A stretch of 64,000 nt of DNA, from NCBI GenBank assembly GCA_020226215.1, contig CM035229.1, positions 79,191,343 through 79,255,342 on the forward strand, read 5' to 3'. The notes under the pieces are model-generated. The model was not told the origin of the DNA. It saw only the letters and a program-made list of their open reading frames with translations, and ran no database searches. This document shows positions 25,665 through 36,739 of the stretch, piece after piece (the first letter of the stretch is position 1; every line of letters starts with the position of its first letter). The position numbers were made by a program, and so were the translations under genes. This DNA is from Sindora glabra (Eukaryota; Streptophyta; Magnoliopsida; Fabales; Fabaceae).

Positions 25665-26750
25665 GTAGGCCTAGACTAAGAAGGAAGCAAATATAAACTG
25701 AAATTAAAGATTCAATATACTTATAAGGTAGAAAAAGAAAATAATGATTCTAATGCCCAAATATATAATAGATAATAAAGAAGTTTGAGTAATAAATATA
25801 TAATACAGATTTTATATAAGAAATTCTTTGAATATAATGATTGAAATGAAAGCAGGCAAAGACCCAAATATATAATATATAATAAAGAAATTGTGCCTGT
25901 TGCAACTCTGGCTTAAGATTGTGTAACTCTTTGTAAATATTCTTTCTGCTCAAAAATTCATTGGAAGAAATCCACTCGTAACGACTCATATTGATTGATT
26001 TTCTCTGTGTAAAAAATCATAAAGGAAACGCATAGGGTAGTGATAACTGACAGAGTGACATGCATATTTTTTGCCCATCTCATTCATTGTTAAGGTGAAA
26101 GCAAAGGCGAAGGGATTGTTTCCTGTTGCTACCATTAACATATCATTATCGCACAGACCAAAGAAAGAGAAAAAGCATTCCATACATGGCATATCACATC
26201 ATATTCACACTTATTGCATCCGTTGCTTTCACCTCGTAATTACGTAAATCCTCCTAGCGACTCATATCAACAAACGCTATTACTACTTTATCTAAGTTAT
26301 CAAAGGGAACTCCATTACTTTGGCCTAAAGTCACTTGCATTATAACATTGAAGGGGCAATAAAGTTAGCCTTTCATGGCAAAGCATACTTGCACAAAGAG
26401 TACAAGTTAGTGACGCTTCATTCTAATACACTCCACTTACTATTATACAGTGAAATGTGTTTAAAAATTGAATTATTAATTAAATATTGTAAAATCTTTG
26501 CCTTAAATGAAGTTACTTTTCAAAACATGAGATTATCACCAAAACAGAACATAGTATATGACTCGTAGGCCTAGATCAAGAAGGAAGCAAATATAAACTG
26601 AAATTAAAGATTCAATATACTTATAAGGTAGAAAAAGAAAATAATGATTCTAACGCCTAAATATATAATATATAATAAAGAAGTTTAAGTAATAAATATA
26701 TAATACATATTTTATATAAGAAATTTTTTAAATATAATCATTGAAATGGA
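25665..26750. repeat. 186-bp direct duplication spaced exactly 900 bp
   Basis: Positions 25,665-25,850 and 26,565-26,750 are the same sequence at a constant offset of 900, without indels and with about ten substitutions. Each starts GTAGGCCTAGA and contains AGGAAGCAAATATAAACTGA. A third short echo (CCCAAATATATAATATATAA) lies at 25,862-25,881. The two copies could be terminal repeats of a TRIM-like retroelement or a local duplication. TG...CA ends, a primer site and a purine tract were not recognised. Confidence 0.8.
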
Positions 26751-27099
26751 ATACGAGTAATATAACTTAATATCATTGACTGTGTATTAGAATATAAGTT
26801 AATATGGATTACGAGTAATATAAATATGATGGGAGAGGCCAGAGTTGCAAGAACAATATGACATTTACGTGACAATAGAGTGAAAGTTAGGCCTTAACTA
26901 TAAAATTAGTTGCTGGATTTAAAAGAAAATATTCACGTCTAAGTGCTTAAGATTATTAACTGTGTAACAGATTTATTAAATAGAAGAAGAAGACACACAA
27001 GCAGGATTAATACTACGGACAATACAAATCCTATCAAGCTAGTTAGTTATTAATGGTAAATTTGAACCAACAAACAAAATTTAAAGAGATGCATATTTT

Positions 27100-28105
27100 G
27101 AAGTCATAAAAGATCAAGCAGTATGTTTGATACTTAAAAATAAGTGTAGAAACTTATAAAGTTCTTTTTTTCTAAATATTAATGTAAGACAAAGACACCC
27201 CATAATTCTATTATTATTGTCAGCTAAGAGGCTCCATACCAGTCAGTTTCATATGGCGAAAACTCCTACTAGATTGTGTTAAAATATTATCATTATTTCT
27301 TTCAATGAACTAACAAACGACGCATCAAGCATATATGAGAAGTTTCATTTCAAAATGTTCATAGATCCAACACTCTAAACTTGAAGATATTCAATTATGG
27401 TTAGTGACAACTTACATTAAAGAGATTGCAACCCGAAGACATACCGTTAAAGGAGGAACTAAATAAATTGATGAATTTATGACTGAGAAATTGTGTATTG
27501 TTAACAGAAGACCTTCTGTTTTTACTCTTGTCCGAAAATAGGGGACAAGAGATGATAACTCCAAAGAAAACCCAATACTGAAACTATCGCTTTAATTGTT
27601 CATAGAAGAATGAGATATATAATATTAAAAAAATAAAAAATTGGAAAATTACCTCAAGATGAAGAACACATCCCTCGACTATACCCTGCAACGTACTTAT
27701 CGAAGTCTTTAAAGATGAGGCAGATGAATGTGTGCTTTGGTGGGAATGGGAGTAGTAAGACCGAGATTAACTAAAAAAGTGAAAGTGAAGAGGTTAGGGT
27801 ACGGTACTTGCAAATGAAAATTTAAGAAAGTGGTAGAAGGAAATTGGGGAAAACTGATGTACAAAATTACATTTCAGGAAAGAGAAACATTAAAGTGGGG
27901 GGGAGGGGGGGGGTTAAAAAATAACACTCCATTTGTCACAAGAAAGGCTTGAACCCCGAACCTCTCAGCTTATAAAGGATCTAGACACCAACAATCCAAT
28001 TTTCAATATGCTTGACATTTTTTGCAATGTTTTTGTATATATATGACATATCTAATTCATATATAACCATCACATCTACAATAATTTATATACTTTACAT
28101 GTTAT
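27100..28105. other. CACTA interior between its two genes
   Basis: No recognisable coding domain. It contains a G-rich tract at 27,895-27,915 (two G runs of 7 and 9 separated by one A). This is the spacer between the end of TNP2 and the start of the second gene. Confidence 0.4.
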
Positions 28106-28109
28106 ATCA

Positions 28110-31100
28110 TCAGTTACTTGTGTAATCTCTTTTATTACCATCAATCTCCTCATCAACAAAATCATTTTCTTCATCATTATCATTAGAATAGTTATCATCA
28201 CCCTCATCCTATTCATTTTCATTCCTAAAATAATCATCTTCATCACCCTTACTCTCTATTTCATTAGCAATAAGTTGGCATGCAAGGTTAATATATAGCT
28301 CGGTTTCCTCAAAACCCCCATCAATGTCTCGAATTGTGTCAATTTGACCATCATCAACAACTTGGTTTGTAAAACACATTTCTTTGTCTTGGTATGCAAC
28401 CTTTAATTGATGGCTATGATCAACTAGACCTCTTAATTTTGTCTTAATGATAACCCACCAATCTTACTTATCCTTCACTAGTGTAGGATATGGTGCATAA
28501 TAAACCTAAATAGCTTGTTGAACAAAAATGAAAGGATCATACTTAGTATATCTTATTGTATGTATTATCTTAACTATTCCATATAATGGATGTACTTTCA
28601 TTACCACGGTTGATTATAGGATCGAATTAATTATAACAAAAAAAGACCAATTTCTTATCATTTTGACCAGGATACTTTAACTCAATGATCTTATTGAGGA
28701 TGCTATAAAAGTCATTCTCGTTAGAGTTTACATTCCTTGTACCTTTCATAAAAATCTCAAAGTTAGTAGTTTTTTTCCCTTCACTCCATGACTTAGCATG
28801 GAACTTGTACCCATTCACAAAGTACATTGACTATGTTTTCATTTCCTGTAATGAACCCCATGCAAGATTATGTAAATGAGCACAATATTCTACACCGCTA
28901 GAGTTATGCACTTGTAAAATGCAAAACACTATCAATTCAGTTAATAATCAAGAAACTTAAGCTAAAATATAAGAAAGATAGAGACACACATAATTTTGAA
29001 ATCAAATGGCAAATTTATCTTCAATCATCTTCTCAACATCTTGATCTGTGATATCTGGCAAAGCCTGTTGCACTTGATTAATGAATACACTTACATGAAT
29101 TGCCATAAGATAGGAAACTAAACTAATCAATATGACACAATTATTAGCTCTTTGAACTCATACTCTTACTTCAAGTATGGTTGAACTTTATCATAATTCA
29201 ACAAAATATATAATGTTGTTATCAATAGTTCTTGGTTTGTCAAAAATCTATGAACACATTTCTTAGATGGTCGGCCAGGTTGGTTAAAAATTGATAGAGT
29301 TGGTACACTAAGTTCTCCATACTAATCCATGTTTTGACCTAATTGAGTACTTTAAGTTGGGACATCTAATAAAAAATAATATTAATAAAATTGTGCTATT
29401 TCTTCAATTAGATATGCTTCACATATATTCCCTTTCTACATGTACCTTATTTCTTACCTTCTTCTTAAGTTTATTGAGAAACCTACAATAAAGTAATAAT
29501 TAGGGATACATCCACCTATATTATACAGGGCCACAAACTCTTGCCTCATATGGTAAGTGAACAGGTAAATGTTCCATATAATAAAAAAATTCAGGTGAAA
29601 AATTTTGTTCTAATTTGCACAATATTAACAAGATGTTATGTTCCATTTTGATAAGCTTACTCTTTCACAATATTGTAGAGCATAGTTCCTTAAAAATTAA
29701 CTTAGTTCAGTAATTAGGCCCTATAAAGGGTTGGGTAAGTCACTAAATGCTATAGGGAAGATGTTCCATAAATACATGATAATTATAACTTTGCATATCG
29801 AACAATCTGCCTATAGAAATATTAACATGCTTGTCTAATTTAACAGTATAATTATTTAGCATCTTTAACTTTTTTACCCATTCACATATTATTTTCTTCT
29901 GCTCATTAGTAAAGGTAAACATTGCTTTTAGGTTTATAAATCTTACTATTGCCAACACCATAAGTTCTAAGTCCTTTCGCCTATAATATTCCTTCAGATC
30001 TATCCTTACCTTTGCATTGTCTTTACTTTTACCTTTAATGTCCATAATAGTGTTGAAAAGATTATCAAAAATATTTTTCTTAATATGCATAACATCTAAA
30101 TTATGTTGAATCAAGTTTATTTTCCAATATAGCAATTCTAAAAATATGTTTTGTTTTGTCCAATTATGGTCTTTTTCGTACCCAGACAACTTGATAGGCC
30201 AACTATCCATGACATTTGAAATCATCCATATCCTTTCCCAAACTTCAACACTTATCAACCTAAGAGGGAGTGGTCTTTTTTCAACTTTATTTTTTAGGAA
30301 TGCATCCTTATTCCTCTTATATATGTGATCATTTTTCAAAAAGCATTTATGACAATCAAACCAGGATTGTTTCCCTCCATTTTTCAATGTAAATTGTTCT
30401 TGTGTTTTTTATACATATTGGACATACTAATTTTCTAGTAGTGGACTATCCAGATAACATATCATATGTTGAAAAATCATTAATTATCCACATCAATGCT
30501 GCTCTAAACAAAAATTTTATTTTTCTAGAAATATTGTATGTAAGGACATTATCATTCTATAAGATCTGTAACTTATCAATCAATGGTTGCAAATATACAT
30601 TTATTCTATTTTTAGGATTACATGGCTCGAGAATGATCAAGGTTAAGAACATATAAGGTCAGGTCATCCATTTTAGGTGGTAGATTATATGGTGTAATAA
30701 TAACTAGCCAACAAGAATATGGGACAACAAATTAGGTGAATGGATTGAACCCATGAGAACATAAACTAAGGCGAACATTTAGAGGTTCAAGAGCAAAATC
30801 AGGGTATGTTATATCAAAATGCTTCTATGCTTCTCCATTAGATGGGTGACAAAACATACCTTCCTCCCATCGATTCTCATGATGCCACTTCATATGTTCA
30901 ACTGATTTTTTAGAAACATATAATCTTTGAATCCTAGGTATCAGTGGCAAGAAATATATTCTCTTCAAAGATATTTCTTTATATCTCCCTTTTCCAATTT
31001 ATGGTTTGGTGTATTGAGGTGTCATACAAAATTTACAATGTTTTTTGTCTTCATTATCTTTATAATACAACATGCACTCATTATCATAACAATTTATCTT

Positions 31101-31757
31101 CTTGTGTCCAAAATCAAGCTTTGAAACTACCTTTTTAGTCTGATATAGGTTTTTTGGTACAAGATTTCTAACTAAGTTAGTTTCTTTTAACAACTTCATC
31201 ATTTCATTGAAACAACCTTGAGGCATGTTATAATTAGATTTAATGCTCATCATCCTCACAACAACAAACAACTCTGTGTGACTATTACAATTCATCCATA
31301 ATGGATGTTGGGCAAAGTTTAACATTTCATAAAACTCTTGTACATTAGGGTTACGGGCTTTTTCCAAGTTATAGTTATATTCATTTTCAAAGTTAGGCCC
31401 AACAGTATAAAAAATCATATTCTCAAGATAGTTGACTTCATTGAGGTTGTTCTCATTCATAAAAGTCCCTGTGTTATCATCTTCCTAGTATGAAGACAAT
31501 TCCTTGCCATGACAAATGCCAACACAAATATTCAAGCATAAAACCTTTTATATAAAGATGCATTCTTATGTCATCTAGAATCACATATTTTCTATTCTAA
31601 CACTTTAAATAGGGGCACCTAATTACACCCTCTAAAGATTTCTTGTTGATAAGGAAATGTAATAAAAAAAATCCACTTCTAACAAAAATTCATCAGTATA
31701 TCCTCTTTTACAAAGAGTTAATCTATTATACATCCATTTTTTATGCTTTGGAATATT
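28110..31757 (-). pseudogene. TNP2-type CACTA transposase (broken)
   Basis: A nearly full-length TNP2 can be followed on the minus strand. The N-terminal region begins WMYNRLTLCKRGYTDEFL (about 31,690-31,740). Then come FYEMLNFAQHPLWMNC, VVRMMSIKSNYNMPQGCF and KINCYDNECMLYYK with the CKFC zinc pair (31,000-31,360). The central transposase region reads FCHPSNGEAWKHFDITYPDF and PYSCWLVIITPYNLPP (30,650-30,860). The block at 29,743-30,387 shows KQSWFDCHKCFL, HNWTKQNIF, LIQHNLDVMHIKKNIFDN and NAKVRIDLKEYYRRKDLEL. The C-terminal part has FVNGYKFHAKSWSEGKKT (28,627-28,827) and DWWVIIKTKLRGL, with an acidic tail ending at TGA about 28,110. TNP2 supplies catalysis by binding the terminal inverted repeats. 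Many stops and frame changes rule out a functional protein. Confidence 0.85.
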
Positions 31758-32689
31758 CATTTATCAAGTAAATCAAAACCTACAACATATCACATAAATT
31801 CAAATTAATGTAGTGAACAACAAATGTAAATTTTAATTTTTTTTAACCATTTATTATTCAGCATCAAGATGAAATTCATCCCATTATCAATAATTAAAAA
31901 AATTTCCCTATACTGGTATTCTTAAAGAAATAAAAACAATTAAATTTTTTATTCAGAAAAAATTCAAATTTTTTAAATAATATAATATGTGAGATACTAT
32001 ATTTGCTAATTTTCCTCCATCAAAGCATGAAAACCTTATCAAAACTTACTTCAAGAGCATTTATTTAGGGTTAATGTATAACTTTCATTTTTTATATGAT
32101 TTATTTACATATGTCAATTTATAACTATTTTTTATTAAATAAATACTACATAAAATCAGCTACAAGTATATGTTCAAGCATTAATTTTTTTTATAATTCA
32201 TAAATCTAATGTATAAAAAAAGTTCACACATTTTTACAATACTTTATTCAAAATCAGAACCAATTTGAACAAAAAGTTAAAATACAATAACTATAAATAC
32301 AATAACTATAAAATCATCATTAAACTCTTATTTTCAACAATTATTAGAGGTTTTCAATAATTTACACAACAAATCGAATAAATAGACTACCAATTGATGA
32401 ACCAAAATTTGAAAAAAAACTAAAAAATATAAACATAAACTTATTGCTAAGAAGTGAATATATGTTGTCACTAAGAAGTTAAAGCTAGCAAAGGGATTGC
32501 TTGGATAATGATTGGAAGAATTTGGGATGGTGAAGAAGGATTAAGAAGAGAGGAAGAAATTAGATAGTGTAGAAATAAGCTCTTGAACAGACTTGATTTT
32601 AATTTGGTTGGTGATTTGGGGTGGTCCTCCTTGACTAAAACTAATTATCTTTCCTTTTTGAGTAGCATGCATGTTAGGTGGGTGCATTA

Positions 32690-32916
32690 AAAAATTCTAT
32701 TTGAGGTGGCTAAAGCCGCTCTAAAATATAAAAATTTAGATTTGTGTCTTTTTTGTTTAGGGACCGTAAAAAGCTAACTTCCCGCGGCAACCAAACTTGA
32801 GCGAGTCCCTTTTGTAATTTCCCACGGAATTTTCAGGCGGCTTTAGCCACCTCAAAAGCGACCCAGCTTTAAAAGGTCATTTCCCTCGGCAATTTGGGGC
32901 GGCATTTCCTGCAACG
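32690..32916. repeat. CACTA subterminal repeats, promoter-side end
   Basis: GC-richer block with TTCCCGCGG, TTTCCCACGG and TTTCCCTCGG words in one orientation, at about 32,780, 32,818 and 32,880. A perfect 17-bp inverted pair, GAGGTGGCTAAAGCCGC, lies at 32,703-32,719 with its complement at about 32,836-32,852. It matches the subterminal signature at 18.6-18.9 kb and would contain the transposase promoter. Confidence 0.6.
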
Positions 32917-32945
32917 CCGTACATTCATTCATAAGGATGTCATAC

Positions 32946-33555
32946 CATGTCTCTAAACCAAGCATCATGAAGTCTGCGGCATTCTCGCCCGCAACACCTC
33001 GACTTAGTAAACTTGTCGGAAAAACAATCTTCAGGGCAATTCAATTTCCTTGTTATTGGCTGTGAGCCGGGAAGACTTCAATTATCAGCAACTGCGTGAA
33101 CAGTTTCGGTGCTTGCTGTGTTGCCGCTGATGCCATTACTTTTGCCCCAAAAAATCTTTCAGAGAAGAAAAGCCAGAAAAATGTCATGTACCAAAAAACA
33201 CAGAAGGAGCGCTACACATATTTGGATGTTTGGGAGGTGCACATGGCTTGCAACTGAAATACAAATAGATATTCCCAATAGATTGTTCAATATTTAATGA
33301 CGGGAAACAAGCCAAGCAGTCACTGTGACAGAGCATAATAGCTAAAGCAATCCTGGAAGCCTGGTGAATGATTTGGAGCAACAACATGAAATAAATGGGT
33401 CTGGTAGACCAAACTGGGACTTCACGTAAGGAGACAGGTAGAAGAACAGGGACGATGCAGAAACAATCGCCATGAATGCTATGAGAAGATGACAGACAGA
33501 TGATAACAAGTAGAACATCAGAACCAGATGCTAATGTCACAGGTACCGTAACGAT
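32946..33555 (-). pseudogene. SPPL1/SPPL3-type pseudogene, central part with both catalytic motifs damaged
   Basis: On the minus strand, three frames together give LVLMFYLLSSVCHLL, AIVSASSLFFYLSPYV, FGLPDPFISCCCSKSFTRL, ILNNLLGISICISVASHV, LPNIQICVALLLCFLVHDIF, WLFFSERFFGAKVM and NAADFMMLGL. These follow the plant SPPL1-type protein in order. The first catalytic motif YD is HD here. One extra T after HDIF and one missing G in the second motif (GGTTTAG-AGACATG at 32,946-32,959) shift the frame, and at least three stops are present. The coding match ends at ATG, followed by GTATGA, a plausible splice donor. The rest of the gene lies at 13.2-13.7 kb beyond the transposon block. The first exon or exons before LVLMFY were not recognised. 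Confidence 0.82.
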
Positions 33556-33599
33556 ACGGATGCAGACTTAAGCCCCAAAAAAAAAAAAAATTGAAGTTT

Positions 33600-34860
33600 C
33601 AAAGGTGACCCCATCTTGAAGTGTGAATAGAGATCCATAGAACAAGACAAAACTTAAGTAAAACCTATTAGAAGTTTTATTTTGATAAAATAATTATTTT
33701 GAAATTTAGTTATGCTCGTCATCATGACAAATATTAACGGGGACCAGTGTTGATTGAAATTTTAAAAAGGTCAAAGTTAGATTAGGAGAGAATTATGCAT
33801 CGAAAGAGTCTTGATTAAGAATTACGTTTTTTTCCCCCTTTTTGGTATTACGCAGAGGGCCCTCCGCTTGAAGTCTTAAAATATTTAGAGAGAATGTGTG
33901 CTCCATTCACTTTTTCAGCTGAAGTTCTGACTTTTGGGAAGTTGAAATCTTTGAATAATCCATATTTTTGTATTCTAAGTTATGTAAATATAAAATTCTA
34001 TTAATTTTTAATTTATGATGTAAGAAGTTTAAAATTTATGATTATTATATGATAAAAAATATTTAACATTCTATAATATAAATTTTATCATTCTATATTA
34101 ATATATCAGTTGTATCTCTGAATTTAATAGATGAAAAATTAAATTAGTAATTATTATTTGTGAAGTAATATACATATTTATATATAAAACTTATTAAGCT
34201 ATCATGTGATATATTAGTGGTGAGAGACTTGAATATAAGCTGAAAGTTCTAAATTTAAGTTGCCTCATTATAAATATAATAAATATATATAAAATTTACC
34301 AAAATATATTAGAGTATGGGTCTTGGTTTTATTTGATTTAGACGATTTGGCGCAGTTTAAAATGAGTTGGCATTTTTTTTAAGTATACCACTAAATTAAT
34401 TCTTAAAAGATAAATATTACATCAAATTTATTTTTTAAAAATTTATAATGAAAATATGATGTAATATCTATCTTTTTATGATATATTTAATATAGAAATT
34501 AGAGATTTATACACTTACATGCTATAAAATAATTTTTTTAGAAAAATCTTATGTAATCTTTATCTTTTAGGATATAATTTGGTAGTTTACTCTTTATTTT
34601 TTAAGTCAAATCAGTTTCTTCCTTAGTTACTAGCCATTATCTGGTGCATAAATATAATTTTTTTTATTTAAAATTGTGGATTTCAATAAAAAAAATAGTG
34701 AGGCCCAAAATGATTGTATTTTTATGTCTTCAAAAATAATAAAAAATGATAAAAAAAAGAGAGTATCCTCATTCTTTGACATAATATAAGGTAAACTTTT
34801 GTTTGACAGTGATTAGTTTTAGTTTTACTGTCTTCTTAAAAGTTTATTTTCTAAAGAATT
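33600..34860. other. AT-rich intergenic DNA
   Basis: No gene or element with recognisable ends was seen. A 14-bp A run at 33,577-33,590 borders the SPPL pseudogene on its 5' side. Confidence 0.45.
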
Positions 34861-34868
34861 AAAAAAAA

Positions 34869-35041
34869 GAGAAATTTTAAGTGAAATTTTATAAGTATTT
34901 GTTGTAAAATTTTCAATCATAATTTCACATGTGTAATATTTTCCCCCAACTAATTGAGTAACTAAAAAGTATCACACAAATAAAATTATGATTAAAAATT
35001 TTACAACAAACACCTATGAAATTTTATCTAAATTTCCCCTC
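34869..35041. repeat. ~70-bp long inverted repeat (hairpin, MITE-like)
   Basis: The left arm 34,869-34,938 includes AAATTTTAAGTGAAATTTTA, TTTGTTGTAAAATTTTCAAT and CATAATTTCACATGTG. The right arm 34,971-35,041 complements it (CACAAATAAAATTATGATTA, AAAATTTTACAACAAAC, GAAATTTTATCTAAATTTCC). The loop is only about 32 bases, so the whole unit folds as one hairpin. No target duplication was identified. Confidence 0.65.
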
Positions 35042-35283
35042 AAAAAACATATCAATGAAAGTATACTATAGGGAGATAATAAGGGGGAATATGCCTTTAA
35101 TAATATTAGTAAATATTTATGATTTTTAATAATAATTTTTTTTGCTTAGAGTAAGAGAGACTACTTTTACATTAATAAATATTAATTAGATAACAAAGTA
35201 TACTATTAGGAAACAATAAGGGAAGGGTTGTCCATTTTATAATCTTTTTTTTTATTAAAACAATGGAGCCGAAGTTAGAAGCC

Positions 35284-35284
<1 letters not shown>

Positions 35285-35323
<39 letters not shown>
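35285..35323. repeat. (AG)n microsatellite, 39 bp
   Basis: Uninterrupted AG repeats from 35,285 to 35,323. Confidence 0.97.
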
Positions 35324-35326
<3 letters not shown>

Positions 35327-35899
35327 AACAACAATCTATATCAAATAGATTTTGATTTGCTTTCACGCGTAATCTTCCTTTTATAGATTGCTTCGCTTTA
35401 AAATAATAATATATATGATTTTAAATAAATATTTATGAGATAACGTGTTATCATATAACTGTCAACTATTAAATTTATCTTAAAATGTATAATCATTTTT
35501 TTCTAAAATAAAATTGCAAGATACACTTTAAAAGTTCAAATTTGTGTGACTTGATCCAAGTTCAAAAACATCAATGTTGAATTTATAAAATTAGGATTAG
35601 GAAGTGATTTCAAAACATCTGATTAAATAAAAAAGTGTGAAAACTCGATTCTAATTTTTTAAATTATATAATTAAATTTATCAAGAATTTTTGACTAAAT
35701 GATATATAATGTTATTTGAAAATATTATTTTTCTTCATATCCTAGTTTAAATCTTAAAATTATGTGGATATATATTTAGTAATTTAATTATTTTTATTAT
35801 TAAAAAATTATATAAATTTAATTAAATTTTGAATGAAACCATGAAAGTATTATATTGATTAATTTTATTTCCTTTCCTAGCAAAATTAATTTAAATCTT

Positions 35900-36237
35900 G
35901 AGGTAGCATTTGGTTTATGTGATCTTACATTCTCAAGAAAGTGTGCATTCTCAGGAATATGATTCTTGAAAATTTAATTAACAGTAATATAACATTCTTA
36001 TATTTGATTTACTATAAATTTTTCTGAAAATATTTTAATATCACATTTTCATTACATGGGAATATGAGATACCCACCTCTCCCTATGAGAATATTTTTGA
36101 AGAATGTTAGGTTAAAAAGATTCTTGAGAATGTGACATTCCTAGAATTTTTTTTTTTCAAACTTTGAATCAAATATGGGAATATAATATTTCCTTAAAAC
36201 ATTCCTAAAAATATTGAAAATATTTCGTTAACCAAAC
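35900..36237. mobile_element. MITE-like element with TTTGGTT termini
   Basis: The left end GAGGTAGCATTTGGTTTATG and the right end (complement GGTGAGGTTTGGTTAACG) form imperfect inverted termini. The interior has several inverted copies of ACATTCTCAAGAA / TTCTTGAGAATGTG (35,928 and 36,121). It is non-coding. The superfamily was not determined because no target duplication is clear. Confidence 0.45.
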
Positions 36238-36438
36238 CTCACCTAAAAGAAAGTGTAATCGTACTTGTAGTAGAGACTTAGAGACAAGTAAAAAGATGGC
36301 TAGTTGATTGATTGAGAAGGCAAATGAAGAAAGATTAGAGAGAACCTTCCTTGAGTGGAAGGCAGCCGTTGAAGAGGGCATTTGTTGAAAAGATTTAAAA
36401 AAAAAAACACATACACTCACACAAAATAGAAATGGAAG

Positions 36439-36734
36439 AGGGGTGCTTCATAGGCTCAAATCTGTGGATTTGGTGGATTGGTTTCTGGATATTTTGTGAG
36501 GTGGATTTATAAAAAATAGGTTAAAAAAAAAGAATCAAAACAAATTGTGTTTGTACAAATTTCAAGCAAATTATGGTTCCATGAATCAACTACTTTTTTA
36601 AAATAAAATAGGTCCGTTGCATGCTTATAATACAGACTTATTTAAAATGCAAGTTTTAATAGGTTAGACCCAAATGGTCCGAACTCATACAGACTTTGAT
36701 TCAATCCAATTTATGAAACTCATTTAGCATCCTT
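36439..36734. mobile_element. hAT-type MITE, relative of the copy at 69-343
   Basis: The ends AGGGGTGCT and the complement of AAGGATGCT are inverted. The interior words TAGGTTAGACCCAAATGGTC and CATACAGAC correspond to CCTAAATGGGTCCAACCTAT in the first element. The flanking 8-mers do not match, so this is an older or trimmed copy. Confidence 0.5.
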
Positions 36735-36739
36735 AAGAT

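Larger units (their letters stand above)
18615..32916 (-). mobile_element. CACTA (En/Spm) DNA transposon, ~14.3 kb, near-complete but decayed
   Basis: Both characteristic CACTA genes lie on the minus strand in the usual order: TNP2 transposase (28.1-31.8 kb), then a Transposase_24-type protein (19.3-25.6 kb). The left end reads CATTACAAGAG (18,615) and the right end, complemented, reads CGTTGCAGGAAATG (32,916). Each resembles CACTACAAGAAA, the right end differing only by transitions. Both ends carry the subterminal TTTCCCRYGG-type repeats expected of this superfamily. The 3-bp flanks (ATT and CCG) do not match, so the exact termini are provisional. Interior duplications and inverted repeats at 20.8-27 kb suggest further small insertions. 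Confidence 0.68.

Noticed and set aside
25986..26192. 68-codon minus-strand frame, possible gene
   Set aside because: No motif, no start context, and it lies between the two 186-bp repeats inside a transposon. Treated as noise.
18612..32919. Target duplication of the large CACTA element
   Set aside because: The flanking triplets ATT and CCG differ, so no duplication can be claimed.
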